Assembly (NCBI RefSeq): GCF_002964845.1
Contig: NZ_KZ672961.1
Span: 18,310 to 54,366 of the forward strand
Origin: Thermus tenuipuniceus
GTDB lineage: Bacteria > Deinococcota > Deinococci > Deinococcales > Thermaceae
Reading direction: 5' to 3'
DNA length: 36,057 nt
Shown: piece by piece, positions 8,376 through 16,071 of the stretch
Position numbering within the stretch: position 1 is the first letter of the stretch
Layout of the letters: each line of letters opens with the position of its first letter
Made by a program: the position numbers and the translations under genes
Notes under the pieces: generated by a model
The model's input: only the letters and a program-made list of their open reading frames with translations
What the model was told of the DNA's origin: nothing
The model's database searches: none

Positions 8376-10490
8376 ATGGAGCTAGAACATCCCAAGACTC
8401 CATCCACCCCTCTGGCCCGGCTGACCGACTGGATCTTGATCCTGGGAGCTCTTTACAGTCTGTATCTGGTCCTTCATCCCTTCACCCCCTTGGCCAAGGC
8501 CGAGATCCCCATCCTGGACATCGTCCAGCTCCAGCGAAGCACCCACGTCCTCTTCCTCCTCCTGGGAGGCTATCTGGTTTCCTTCTACCTCCCCCGGAAG
8601 CGCACCCTCGGAGCCTGGATTTACTTTTTCTTCACCCTTATCCCCCTTTACAACTTCCTCTTCCCCAGCGTCCCCGGGGTGAACCTGTCCTGGGAGGTCA
8701 AAGGGGTGGGCCTCCTCTACTGGGCGGTGGCGGTTTTACCCGCGGTCCTTCCAGGGCTGAAGCGCCCAGCCGACCTTCTCGCCATCCTCCTCGCCCTCTT
8801 TCCCACCCTTTACCAGCTCCGCTACTTTGAGGAACTGGTCTACCGGGCGGTGCTTCCCCAGCCCTGGGACATGGCCATGTCCTTTGGGCTCATCATGCTG
8901 GTCCTGGGCTTGGTCTACCGCCTCCTGGGACCGGTGATGCCGGTCCTGGTCCTCTTCTTCTTCAGCTACAACCTCTACGCCGACCTCTTCCCCGGGGCCT
9001 TCAAGGGAAGCCGCCAGGGGATTGATCTCCTCCTGGGCAAAACCTTCAACGAAACCGAGGCCGGAATCTACGGCCTCATCACCGGCGTATCCGCCAAGTA
9101 CCTGGTTTACTTCACCCTGCTCTCCGGCATGATCGGGGCCCTGGGCTTAGGGCGGGTGGTGGCCAACCTGGCCCTGGCCCTGGTGGGCAAGCACCCCGCC
9201 ACCCCCGGGCGGGTCACGGGCCTGGCCAGCGTCTTCATGGGGATGTTCTCCGGCTCCGGGGCCGCGGACACCCAGTTCGTGGCCGCCCTCACCAAGCCGC
9301 TTTTTGAAAGGGCCAACTACGACCGTCTGGTGGCCGCGGGCCTGGTGGCCACCGCGGGTACCATCGCCCTCATCACCCCCCCGGTCATGGGCTCCATCGC
9401 CTTCATCATGGTGGAGATCCTGCAGATCCCCTACCTGAAGGTGATCGTCATGGCCTTGGGGCCGGCCCTTCTTTACCTAACCACGGTGCTGGCCTTCAAC
9501 GAGTTCTACTCCCGCAAGGCGGGCCTGCCCCCAGTTGGGGCAGAGCTCGGGATGAGCCGAAGGCGCTACGCCCTCCGCTACTCCATCCTCTTCCTTCCCA
9601 TCCTCCTCATCGTGGCGATGCTCTACTTGGGCTACGAGGTGCGCACCGCGGCCAGCCTGGCTCTCCTCTTCTTCATCCTCATCGCCTACCTGGACCCCAC
9701 CCTAAGGCCCAAGGGCATCGCCCCCATCTTCCAAGGGCTAGCGGACGGCTTCCGCACCCTCTTGCCCATCGGCACCGCGGTGACCGCCGCCAACCTCATC
9801 TTCGCCATGATGGTCATCAGCGGGCTTCCCTCCAAGTTCAGCCAGCTTCTCCAGCAGGTCTCCGGGGAAAGCCTCCTCCTCGCCACCCTCATCACCGCCC
9901 TCTTCAGCCTGGTCCTGGGCATGGGGGTACCCCCCACGGCCACCTACGTGCTCACCTCGGCCCTCACCGCCCCAGCCATCATCGCCCTAGCCAAGCAAAA
10001 CGGCATTCCCGACTCCGCCGCCGTCCTTGCCACCCACATGTTCCTCTTCTACTACGCGGTGCTGGCGGATGTGACGCCCCCCGTAGCCCTCTCCGCTTAC
10101 GCCGCCAGCAGCGTCTTTGGCACCAACCCCCTGGTTACCGGGGTTTATGCGGCGCGGGTGGCCCTTTCCAAGTACCTGGTGGGCTTCTTCTTCCTCCTCT
10201 CCTATTCGGGCACCGCTCTCCTCATCGTCCCCGTTCTGGAAAACTCCCCCGCCGCTGAGGCTTGGCCCATGATCTTGGAACGCTTCCTGTCCGTAGCCAT
10301 TGGCATCGTCTACCTCTCGGCCTCCGCAGCGGGCTACACCCGAAGACCCCTTGCCCGTTGGGAGGCCTGGGCTTTGGGCATCCTGGCGGTCTTCCTCTTC
10401 GCGCCCTACGGACCCCTGAACCTGGCAGCTTTCCTGCTCGGGCTTCCCTTCTTCCGCAAAGGGTTGACGGGAGCACGCGGGAAGCCTTAG
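8376..10490 (+). CDS. TRAP transporter fused permease (TAXI type)
   Basis: This 704-residue polytopic membrane protein fuses the small 4-helix and large 12-helix TRAP subunits, as is usual for TAXI systems. The large-subunit core is recognised from GVSAKYLVYFTLLSGMIGAL, FMGMFSGSGAADTQF and TAGTIALITPPVMGS, repeated later as VLGMGVPPTATYVLT and ADVTPPVALSAYAA; the two repeats form the inverted transport halves. The start is ATG 8376, six bases after GGAGG; an in-frame TTG at 8364 lies within the terminator T-run and is less likely. The protein imports the solute delivered by the flanking binding proteins using an ion gradient, not ATP. Confidence 0.94.
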   Translation: MELEHPKTPSTPLARLTDWILILGALYSLYLVLHPFTPLAKAEIPILDIVQLQRSTHVLFLLLGGYLVSFYLPRKRTLGAWIYFFFTLIPLYNFLFPSVPGVNLSWEVKGVGLLYWAVAVLPAVLPGLKRPADLLAILLALFPTLYQLRYFEELVYRAVLPQPWDMAMSFGLIMLVLGLVYRLLGPVMPVLVLFFFSYNLYADLFPGAFKGSRQGIDLLLGKTFNETEAGIYGLITGVSAKYLVYFTLLSGMIGALGLGRVVANLALALVGKHPATPGRVTGLASVFMGMFSGSGAADTQFVAALTKPLFERANYDRLVAAGLVATAGTIALITPPVMGSIAFIMVEILQIPYLKVIVMALGPALLYLTTVLAFNEFYSRKAGLPPVGAELGMSRRRYALRYSILFLPILLIVAMLYLGYEVRTAASLALLFFILIAYLDPTLRPKGIAPIFQGLADGFRTLLPIGTAVTAANLIFAMMVISGLPSKFSQLLQQVSGESLLLATLITALFSLVLGMGVPPTATYVLTSALTAPAIIALAKQNGIPDSAAVLATHMFLFYYAVLADVTPPVALSAYAASSVFGTNPLVTGVYAARVALSKYLVGFFFLLSYSGTALLIVPVLENSPAAEAWPMILERFLSVAIGIVYLSASAAGYTRRPLARWEAWALGILAVFLFAPYGPLNLAAFLLGLPFFRKGLTGARGKP

Positions 10491-10519
10491 GGTAAGGCCG
10501 AAGGAAAGGGGGTAAGGCT

Positions 10520-11497
10520 ATGAAGAGAGCCCTGTTGATCCTCTTGGCCTTGGCGGGTTTGGGTCTTGCCCAGAAGCCCAGGGTGGTGATCGCCACCGGG
10601 GGTGTGGGGGGGGTTTACTTCTACTACGGCACCACCCTGGCGGAGATTTGGAGCAAAGCCGGGGTAGCCGAGGCCCAGGCCATCCAGACCGCGGCTTCCA
10701 TTGACAACCTGCTCCTTCTGGAAAACCGCACAGGCGGGGGCACCTACTACTGCGGCACCGTGTTGCCCGATTCCGCCTATTTGGCCTACACCGGTCAGCA
10801 CGATCGCTTTAAGGACAAACCCGCCAAGAACACCCGCATCCTCTTCGCCATGTACCCCAACTTCCTGCACATCGTCACCCGGGAGGGAACGGGCATCCGG
10901 GTGGTGCAGGATCTGAAGGGGAAGCGGGTGTCCACCGGAGCCCCGGGCTCGGGTACCGAGGTGGAAGCGCTCTTGGTGCTCCAGGCGGCAGGGCTTTCCC
11001 CCAAGGACTTCGCCAAGCAGGAGCGCCTGGGGGCCCAGGAAAGCGCCAACGCCCTGGCCGAGGGCAACATCGATGCCTTCTTCTGGTCGGGAGGCCTCCC
11101 CACCGGGGCCATCACCGAGCTTTCCGCCGCCCTGGCCCGGAAAGGGCAGAGGATCCACCTGGTGCCCCTGGATCCCAAGAGCACCGTGGTGCAGACCTTC
11201 CAGAAGCGCTTTCCCGGCCTCGCCGGCCCTGGGGTGATCCCCAAGGCGGTCTACGGGGCCCGGAGCGACACCCCCACCCTCACCTTCTGGAACCTCTTCG
11301 TCTGTCCGCAAAGCCTGCCGGAGGAGGCCGCCTACGCCCTCACCAAGGCCACCTTTGAGAACCTGGCCACCCTGCGCCAGGCGGTGGCCGCTGCCCGGGA
11401 TACCACCCTGGAAAACGCGGTTCGCTTCGTGGGGGGCACCATCCCCTACCACGAGGGGGCCTTGCGCTACTTCCGGGAAGCCGGGGCCCTGAAGTAG
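10520..11497 (+). CDS. TAXI-family TRAP transporter solute-binding protein 2
   Basis: The 325-residue protein is a paralogue of the binding protein at 7331-8314; side-by-side reading suggests roughly 60% identity. Both share QDLKGKRVSTG, RTGGGTYYC, LVP.DPKST and the C-terminal region, and both keep a signal peptide (here MKRALLILLALAGLGLAQ). Differences cluster in probable ligand-contact segments, for example GSYDNLQLL versus ASIDNLLLL and ALTTTDSAY versus GTVLPDSAY. It begins 29 nt after the permease stop, with purine-rich AAGGAAAGGGGG upstream and no terminator between, so it shares the operon. It may widen the ligand range or act as a backup. Confidence 0.92.
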   Translation: MKRALLILLALAGLGLAQKPRVVIATGGVGGVYFYYGTTLAEIWSKAGVAEAQAIQTAASIDNLLLLENRTGGGTYYCGTVLPDSAYLAYTGQHDRFKDKPAKNTRILFAMYPNFLHIVTREGTGIRVVQDLKGKRVSTGAPGSGTEVEALLVLQAAGLSPKDFAKQERLGAQESANALAEGNIDAFFWSGGLPTGAITELSAALARKGQRIHLVPLDPKSTVVQTFQKRFPGLAGPGVIPKAVYGARSDTPTLTFWNLFVCPQSLPEEAAYALTKATFENLATLRQAVAAARDTTLENAVRFVGGTIPYHEGALRYFREAGALK

Positions 11498-11501
11498 GCC
11501 G

Positions 11502-11924
11502 GTGAAGCCCACCATTTTCCGCAACAAGCTGGCCCAGCTCCCTAGGAGCTGGGCCTTTTGGCTGACCCTGGCCCTTCTCGGCCTGGTCCGGGTGGTGGTG
11601 GTGGAGGACGGACAGCAAAAGCGGTATCTCTTCCTGAGCGCCTGGGAGCAAGGACGGGTGGAGTTCGTCAACTCGGTGACGGGGAAGCCCGTCCTCTTGG
11701 AGTTCCACCTGCCCTGGGCCTTCCAGGGCTTTCGGGCCTTCACCGACCCGGAAACGGAAGCCTATTACACCGCAGGTGAATACCCGTGGAACCAGGCGCT
11801 GGCCAGGGAGAGGCGGAAAACCCTGGCCTACTGCTCCGAGGTGGGACTGGCCTTAAGGCTGGGTAGCACCTGGTTCCGCGTGGAAAAGGGATGCCTTCGC
11901 CTCCGCCTCCTCTGGCCCCCTTAA
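11502..11924 (+). CDS. DUF1850 protein of the TAXI transporter operon
   Basis: This 140-residue protein has one N-terminal hydrophobic helix (about residues 16-35) and an extracytoplasmic domain matching the DUF1850 pattern: VEFVNSVTGKPV, then FRAFTDPETEAYYT. DUF1850 genes commonly sit beside TRAP-TAXI genes, but I know of no assigned biochemical role. The GTG start is four bases after the preceding stop, with no ribosome site of its own, so translation is probably coupled. Its TAA stop overlaps the TAA stop of the convergent htrA in the palindromic TTAA at 11921-11924. Two cysteines (in AYCSEV and KGCLR) could form a disulfide. Confidence 0.8.
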   Translation: MKPTIFRNKLAQLPRSWAFWLTLALLGLVRVVVVEDGQQKRYLFLSAWEQGRVEFVNSVTGKPVLLEFHLPWAFQGFRAFTDPETEAYYTAGEYPWNQALARERRKTLAYCSEVGLALRLGSTWFRVEKGCLRLRLLWPP

Positions 11925-13138
11925 CGGAGGATCTGGGGGACTACCTTCAGGGTGAGGGTGCGGCCCTGGCGCCAGACCTCGAGGCTCACCGCCTCCCCCG
12001 GCTTCTTGCCGTAGAGCACCTGGCGGAGCTGGGCGATGGAGCCAAGGGGCACCCCATCCGCCTTCAGGAGGACATCCCCGTCTACCCCCACCTGGAGGGC
12101 CTCCCCCGTGGGAAGCTGGATGTAGGCAAAGCGGCTTGGGGGGCGAAGACCTGCCCGCTGGGCGGGGCTATTCCGCTCCACCTCCTGCACCATGAGGCCA
12201 GTGCTGGGTAGGTTGTACTGCTGCCGGAGCCTGTCCGGGTAGACGGAGAGAGGGATGAGGGACACGCCAAGACGAGGGCGGTTCCTTATGATCTCCTCCG
12301 TGGTCAGGGTTTTTCCCGCCTTCAGCTCGGGCAAGTACTGCTTCACCAGGTTGATGGGCAGGGCAAACCCCACCCCGGCGAACTGGGCGGCCCCGAACTG
12401 GCCCGTGGGGGTGAAGATGGCGGTGTTGATGCCGATCACCTCCCCGCGGGAGTTGAGAAGAGGACCGCCGGAGTTTCCAGGGTTGATGGCGGCATCCGTC
12501 TGGATCACCTGGGGCACCAGACCCGACTCGTCCCCGATGGCCCCGGGGTTTTCCCGGATGGCGGAGACGATCCCCTGGGTCACGGTGAACTCCAGGCCGA
12601 AGGGGTTCCCCATGGCGATGGCCTTCTGGCCCACGCGGATGCGGTCCGAGTCCCCCAGAACCAAGGGTACCAGCTTCTCCTTGGGAGCCTCCACCTTGAG
12701 GAGGGCCAGGTCCAGAGGCGGGGCCGCCCCCACCAGCTTGGCCCGATACTCCTTGGGGTCGTTGTGGAACTTCACGGTGATCTGGCTCGCCCCCTCTACC
12801 ACGTGGTAGTTGGTGAGGATGTACCCCTCCCTATCGATGACGAAGCCCGAGCCCGTGCCCTCTTGCGGGGGCATCTGCAAAAATGGAGCAAAGAACTCAA
12901 ATCCGGGGGGAAGCTGGACACTTTGGGGACGGGTCACCACCCCCACGTAGACCACCCCGTCCCCGTACTTTTCCACGATCTCCACCGTGTTGCGCTCGTA
13001 CTCCAAAAGCCCTGCCTCGGCAGGAGCAGGAGCGGGTTGGGAACGCTGGGTCTGGCCGTTGCTCAAACCCCACCAAAGCACGGCCCCCGCCATCAGGGAA
13101 AGCACCAGAAAACCTAAGAAGGAACGGCCCAGGTTCAT
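11921..13138 (-). CDS. HtrA/DegP-like serine protease with PDZ domain
   Basis: The 405-residue protein is an envelope quality-control protease. A single N-terminal membrane anchor spans about residues 8-25. The trypsin-like domain has His112 (TNYHVVEG), Asp143 (PPLDLALL) and Ser223 (NPGNSGGPL), the complete triad. One PDZ domain follows from about residue 305 to 400 (GLMVQEVERNSPAQRAG, VDGDVLLKADG). A Pro/Ala-rich linker (PAPAPAEAG) separates anchor and protease. ATG 13138 has GGAGGT five bases upstream. The 46-nt gap after purU suggests an operon read from the purU promoter, although a separate promoter is not excluded. A DegS/DegP-like role in cleaving misfolded periplasmic proteins is family knowledge. 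Confidence 0.93.
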   Translation of the reverse strand: MNLGRSFLGFLVLSLMAGAVLWWGLSNGQTQRSQPAPAPAEAGLLEYERNTVEIVEKYGDGVVYVGVVTRPQSVQLPPGFEFFAPFLQMPPQEGTGSGFVIDREGYILTNYHVVEGASQITVKFHNDPKEYRAKLVGAAPPLDLALLKVEAPKEKLVPLVLGDSDRIRVGQKAIAMGNPFGLEFTVTQGIVSAIRENPGAIGDESGLVPQVIQTDAAINPGNSGGPLLNSRGEVIGINTAIFTPTGQFGAAQFAGVGFALPINLVKQYLPELKAGKTLTTEEIIRNRPRLGVSLIPLSVYPDRLRQQYNLPSTGLMVQEVERNSPAQRAGLRPPSRFAYIQLPTGEALQVGVDGDVLLKADGVPLGSIAQLRQVLYGKKPGEAVSLEVWRQGRTLTLKVVPQILR

Positions 13139-13184
13139 GCGCCACCTCCCGAACTCACCTTACGCTTTCCCGGTTAGGCACCGA

Positions 13185-14042
13185 TTAGACGAAGACCACG
13201 GTCTTGTTGCCGTGGACGAGGATGCGGTCCTCGAGGTGCCAGCGCACCGCCCGGGCCAAAACGGTGCGCTCCAGCTCCTGCCCCAGCCTGCGCATCTCCG
13301 CCACCGTGTGGCGGTGGGATACCCGCACCACATCCTGCTCGATGATGGGCCCCTGGTCCAGCTCCTCGGTGACGTAGTGGGCGGTGGCCCCGATCAGCTT
13401 TACCCCCCGCTCGTGAGCCTGGCGGTAGGGGTCGGCCCCGGCAAAGGCCGGCAGGAAGGAATGGTGGATGTTGATGATGCGCATGGGGTAGCGGGCCACG
13501 AAACCAGGGGATAGGATCTGCATGTAACGGGCCAGAACCACCAGCTCCACCCTTTCCTCCTCCAGAAGGGCCAGGATCCTTTCCTCCGCCTCCTCTTTCC
13601 TTCCCTTCTCCACCGGCACGTGGTGGTAGGGGATACCGAAGCGCTCCACCTCCTCCTGGTGGTGGGGGTGGTTGGAGATCACCATCCGGAGGTCCATGGA
13701 AAGCTCCCCCACCCGGTAGCGCCAGAGGAGTTCCAAAAGGGCATGGGCTGGCTTGGAGACTAAAATGGCCACCCGCTTCTTTTCCGAGGCATAGGCCAGG
13801 CGCCACTCCATCTGGAAGCGGCTGGCCACCACGTCCTGGAAGGCTCTTTCCAAGGCAGGGCGGGAAAGGTCCAGGTGGGGGGTGGTGAAGGCCAGGCGCA
13901 TGAAAAAGGTTCCCCCTTCGGGATCGGTGGAATACTGCTGCAGATCGGTGATGTTGGCCCCATGGGCGTACAGGAACCCGGAAACCGCAGCCACGATCCC
14001 GGGCCGGTCCGGGCAGGTGATGAGGAGCCGCGCCTCTTCCAT
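13185..14042 (-). CDS. purU: Formyltetrahydrofolate deformylase
   Basis: The 285-residue enzyme hydrolyses 10-formyltetrahydrofolate to formate and tetrahydrofolate, balancing one-carbon pools and supplying formate. An N-terminal ACT domain ([19 protein letters not shown], about residues 6-85) precedes the formyltransferase-fold catalytic domain. The catalytic triad of the family is visible as Asn191, His193 ([10 protein letters not shown]) and Asp229 (ELDQGPII). ATG 14042 is supported by TATAGT seven bases upstream, giving a leaderless mRNA. The promoter overlaps that of the divergent rraA. Length and both domains are normal. Confidence 0.95.
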   Translation of the reverse strand: MEEARLLITCPDRPGIVAAVSGFLYAHGANITDLQQYSTDPEGGTFFMRLAFTTPHLDLSRPALERAFQDVVASRFQMEWRLAYASEKKRVAILVSKPAHALLELLWRYRVGELSMDLRMVISNHPHHQEEVERFGIPYHHVPVEKGRKEEAEERILALLEEERVELVVLARYMQILSPGFVARYPMRIINIHHSFLPAFAGADPYRQAHERGVKLIGATAHYVTEELDQGPIIEQDVVRVSHRHTVAEMRRLGQELERTVLARAVRWHLEDRILVHGNKTVVFV

Positions 14043-14048
14043 AGGCGC

Positions 14049-14055
14049 TACTATA
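14049..14055. promoter_or_regulatory. Overlapping divergent -10 boxes of purU and rraA
   Basis: TACTAT (14049-14054, plus strand) precedes the rraA ATG by six bases. TATAGT (14050-14055, minus strand) precedes the purU ATG by seven bases. The two hexamers share five base pairs, so one near-symmetrical element would serve both directions and give two leaderless transcripts. No -35 match is evident for rraA. Confidence 0.6.
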
Positions 14056-14060
14056 TCCCC

Positions 14061-14555
14061 ATGGACTGGCGGACCACCGACCTATCGGACGCCCATCCCG
14101 AGGCGGAAACCCTGCCCATGGTCTTTAGGAGCTTCGGGGGCAAGACCCGCTTCCAAGGGTGGGTGCGCACCCTGAAGGTCTTCCAGGATAACGCCCTGGT
14201 GCGAAGGGTGCTGGAGGAGGAAGGCCGAGGCCAGGTGCTGGTGGTGGACGGGGGAGGCTCCCTGAAGACCGCCCTTTTGGGGGGCAACCTGGCCCGACTG
14301 GCCTGGGAGCGGGGCTGGGCTGGGGTGGTGATCCACGGGGCCGTGCGGGATACCGAGGAGCTCAGGGAAGTGCCCATCGGCATCCTGGCCCTGGCGGCCA
14401 CTCCCAGGAAAAGCGCCAAGGAGGGCCCGGGAGAGGTGGACGTACCCCTTAACCTCCCCTGGGCCAGAGTTCTTCCGGGAGACCTTCTTCTGGCCGACGA
14501 GGACGGGGTTCTTCTCCTGCCCTCGCCCCAGAGCGGCGGCCAAAGCGCCGGATGA
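14061..14555 (+). CDS. rraA: RraA family protein (RNase E regulator / HMG aldolase-like)
   Basis: The 164-residue protein has the RraA signature: [31 protein letters not shown], then [16 protein letters not shown] near the C-terminus. Members once called MenG either bind and inhibit RNase E or act as 4-hydroxy-4-methyl-2-oxoglutarate/oxaloacetate-type aldolases; the sequence alone does not choose between these. The start at ATG 14061 gives the standard family length, and the -10 box six bases upstream supports it. The last 35 codons overlap the 3' end of the convergent mutL. The core fold ends at about LLLP, so only a short tail lies beyond it. Confidence 0.9.
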   Translation: MDWRTTDLSDAHPEAETLPMVFRSFGGKTRFQGWVRTLKVFQDNALVRRVLEEEGRGQVLVVDGGGSLKTALLGGNLARLAWERGWAGVVIHGAVRDTEELREVPIGILALAATPRKSAKEGPGEVDVPLNLPWARVLPGDLLLADEDGVLLLPSPQSGGQSAG

Positions 14556-16071
14556 GGTCCTCCTCCTTAAGGGCCAGCAGGGTGGGCCGCCCGTGAGGGC
14601 AGACCCAGGGGGTTTGGCACTGGAGGAGGGCATCCAGGAGGGCCTGGCCCTCGGCCCAGGACAGGGGGTGCCCTGCCTTCACCGCCGGCAGGCAGGCCAG
14701 GCGGGCCAGAAGCTCCGTGAGGCTTTTCCCCTCTCCCCTAAGGGCCTCGCGGAAGATCTCCGGAAGGAGGAGGGGATAGGGATGGAGGAAGGGGGGAGCC
14801 TTCAGGAGCCTGACCCTGCCTGGGCCAAAGGCCTCGAGGGCAAAGAGGGAGGCCAAGGCCTCCTGCCTTTCCGGCAAAAGGACCTCCTCCGCAGGGGAAA
14901 GCTCCACCAGAACCGGATAGGGAAGCTTCCTTAACCCCTCCTCCTTAAGGCGCCTTTGAAACTCCTCGTAGAGGACCCGCTCGTGGGCGGCATGCTGGTC
15001 CACCAGGTAGAGGGTATCCCCCGCCTCCGCCAGAAGATAGCTACCCCGGAACTGCCCCAGGTACCGCAAAGGGGGAAGCCCCGATGGGCTAGGCGGGCTT
15101 AAGGGCATGAGGGGCCTGGGTTCAGGGAGGCTACGGGCCAGGTTATGCCTTTGGAAGGCCTCCCTCAGACCTTCCTCCACAAAGGCCTCCACCTCCTCCA
15201 AGACCGCCACCTCCTCCTTCCGGGCATCCAGCCGGAGGCGGAAGGCCTCGAGGGGCAGGGTAAGGTTCAGGACACCCACGGGAAAATGCCCCTCGGGAAG
15301 AAGCTCCCGGTAGGCCCGGCGCACGGTTTTCAGCAAACCCTCCGGCCAGGCCACGGGACGGCCGTTGATGGCCAGGAAGAGGAGGTCAGGCCGGGTACGG
15401 GAGGCCTGGGGTCCGGAAAGCAAGCCCTGAAGCCGCATGCCCTTGGCCTCCCGCTCCACGGGCAAAAGCCTTTCCGCCAAAACCCGGCCAAAGGCCAGCC
15501 GGGCTGCTTCCTTAAGCCCCGCACCCGGGAAGAGGAGCCGGGCCTCCCCCTCTGCGAAAAAGGCCAGGGAAAGCCAGGGGTAGTGGAGGAGGTAGCGCCT
15601 TAAAAGCTCCGCCACCTCCCGCTCCGAGCCTTCCCCTTCCCACCCCACCACCTCCACCCGGGTCCCCGGGGGGGCGGGCACCTCTTTGAGCTCCACCCCT
15701 TCCTTCCTGGCCACCAGGAGCCCTCCCCCCACCTGCCTGCGGGGCCGGGAACGGATCCTGAGGAGGGCGGCTTGCCTTAACGCATAAAGGGCCTGGCCGC
15801 GGAAGCCCAGGGTGGTGATCCTCTTGGGGTCCAGAAGCTTGCTGGTGGCGAAGGGTTCCACCGCCAAGGGAAGCTCCGCAAAGGGGATTCCCTCGCCATC
15901 GTCCTCCACCACGATCCTCTCCCGCCCCCCGCCGAAAAGTTCCACCCGCACCCTTTTGGCCCCCGCGTCCAAGGCGTTTTCCAAAAGCTCCCGCACCGCG
16001 TCTCTGAGGGAAAAGACCACCTCCCCCCGGGCCAAAAGCCCCCGGAGCTCCTCAGGAAGGGCGCGGATCAC
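14449..16071 (-). CDS. mutL: DNA mismatch repair protein MutL (endonuclease type)
   Basis: This 540-residue protein couples mismatch recognition by MutS to strand incision. The N-terminal GHKL ATPase shows ELLENALDAG (Glu31, Asn32), DDGEGIPF (57-64) and GFRGQAL (89-95). The C-terminal domain contains DQHAAHERVLYE (from Asp358), the DQHA(X)2E(X)4E endonuclease motif, and CPHGRP (491-496), a metal-site motif. It therefore nicks DNA itself, as expected for bacteria lacking MutH. The GTG start overlaps the mutS stop as GTGA, so translation is coupled. Residues 506-540, a basic, proline-rich tail, are encoded opposite rraA. The length resembles other Thermus MutL proteins. Confidence 0.96.
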   Translation of the reverse strand: MIRALPEELRGLLARGEVVFSLRDAVRELLENALDAGAKRVRVELFGGGRERIVVEDDGEGIPFAELPLAVEPFATSKLLDPKRITTLGFRGQALYALRQAALLRIRSRPRRQVGGGLLVARKEGVELKEVPAPPGTRVEVVGWEGEGSEREVAELLRRYLLHYPWLSLAFFAEGEARLLFPGAGLKEAARLAFGRVLAERLLPVEREAKGMRLQGLLSGPQASRTRPDLLFLAINGRPVAWPEGLLKTVRRAYRELLPEGHFPVGVLNLTLPLEAFRLRLDARKEEVAVLEEVEAFVEEGLREAFQRHNLARSLPEPRPLMPLSPPSPSGLPPLRYLGQFRGSYLLAEAGDTLYLVDQHAAHERVLYEEFQRRLKEEGLRKLPYPVLVELSPAEEVLLPERQEALASLFALEAFGPGRVRLLKAPPFLHPYPLLLPEIFREALRGEGKSLTELLARLACLPAVKAGHPLSWAEGQALLDALLQCQTPWVCPHGRPTLLALKEEDLIRRFGRRSGARAGEEPRPRRPEEGLPEELWPRGG

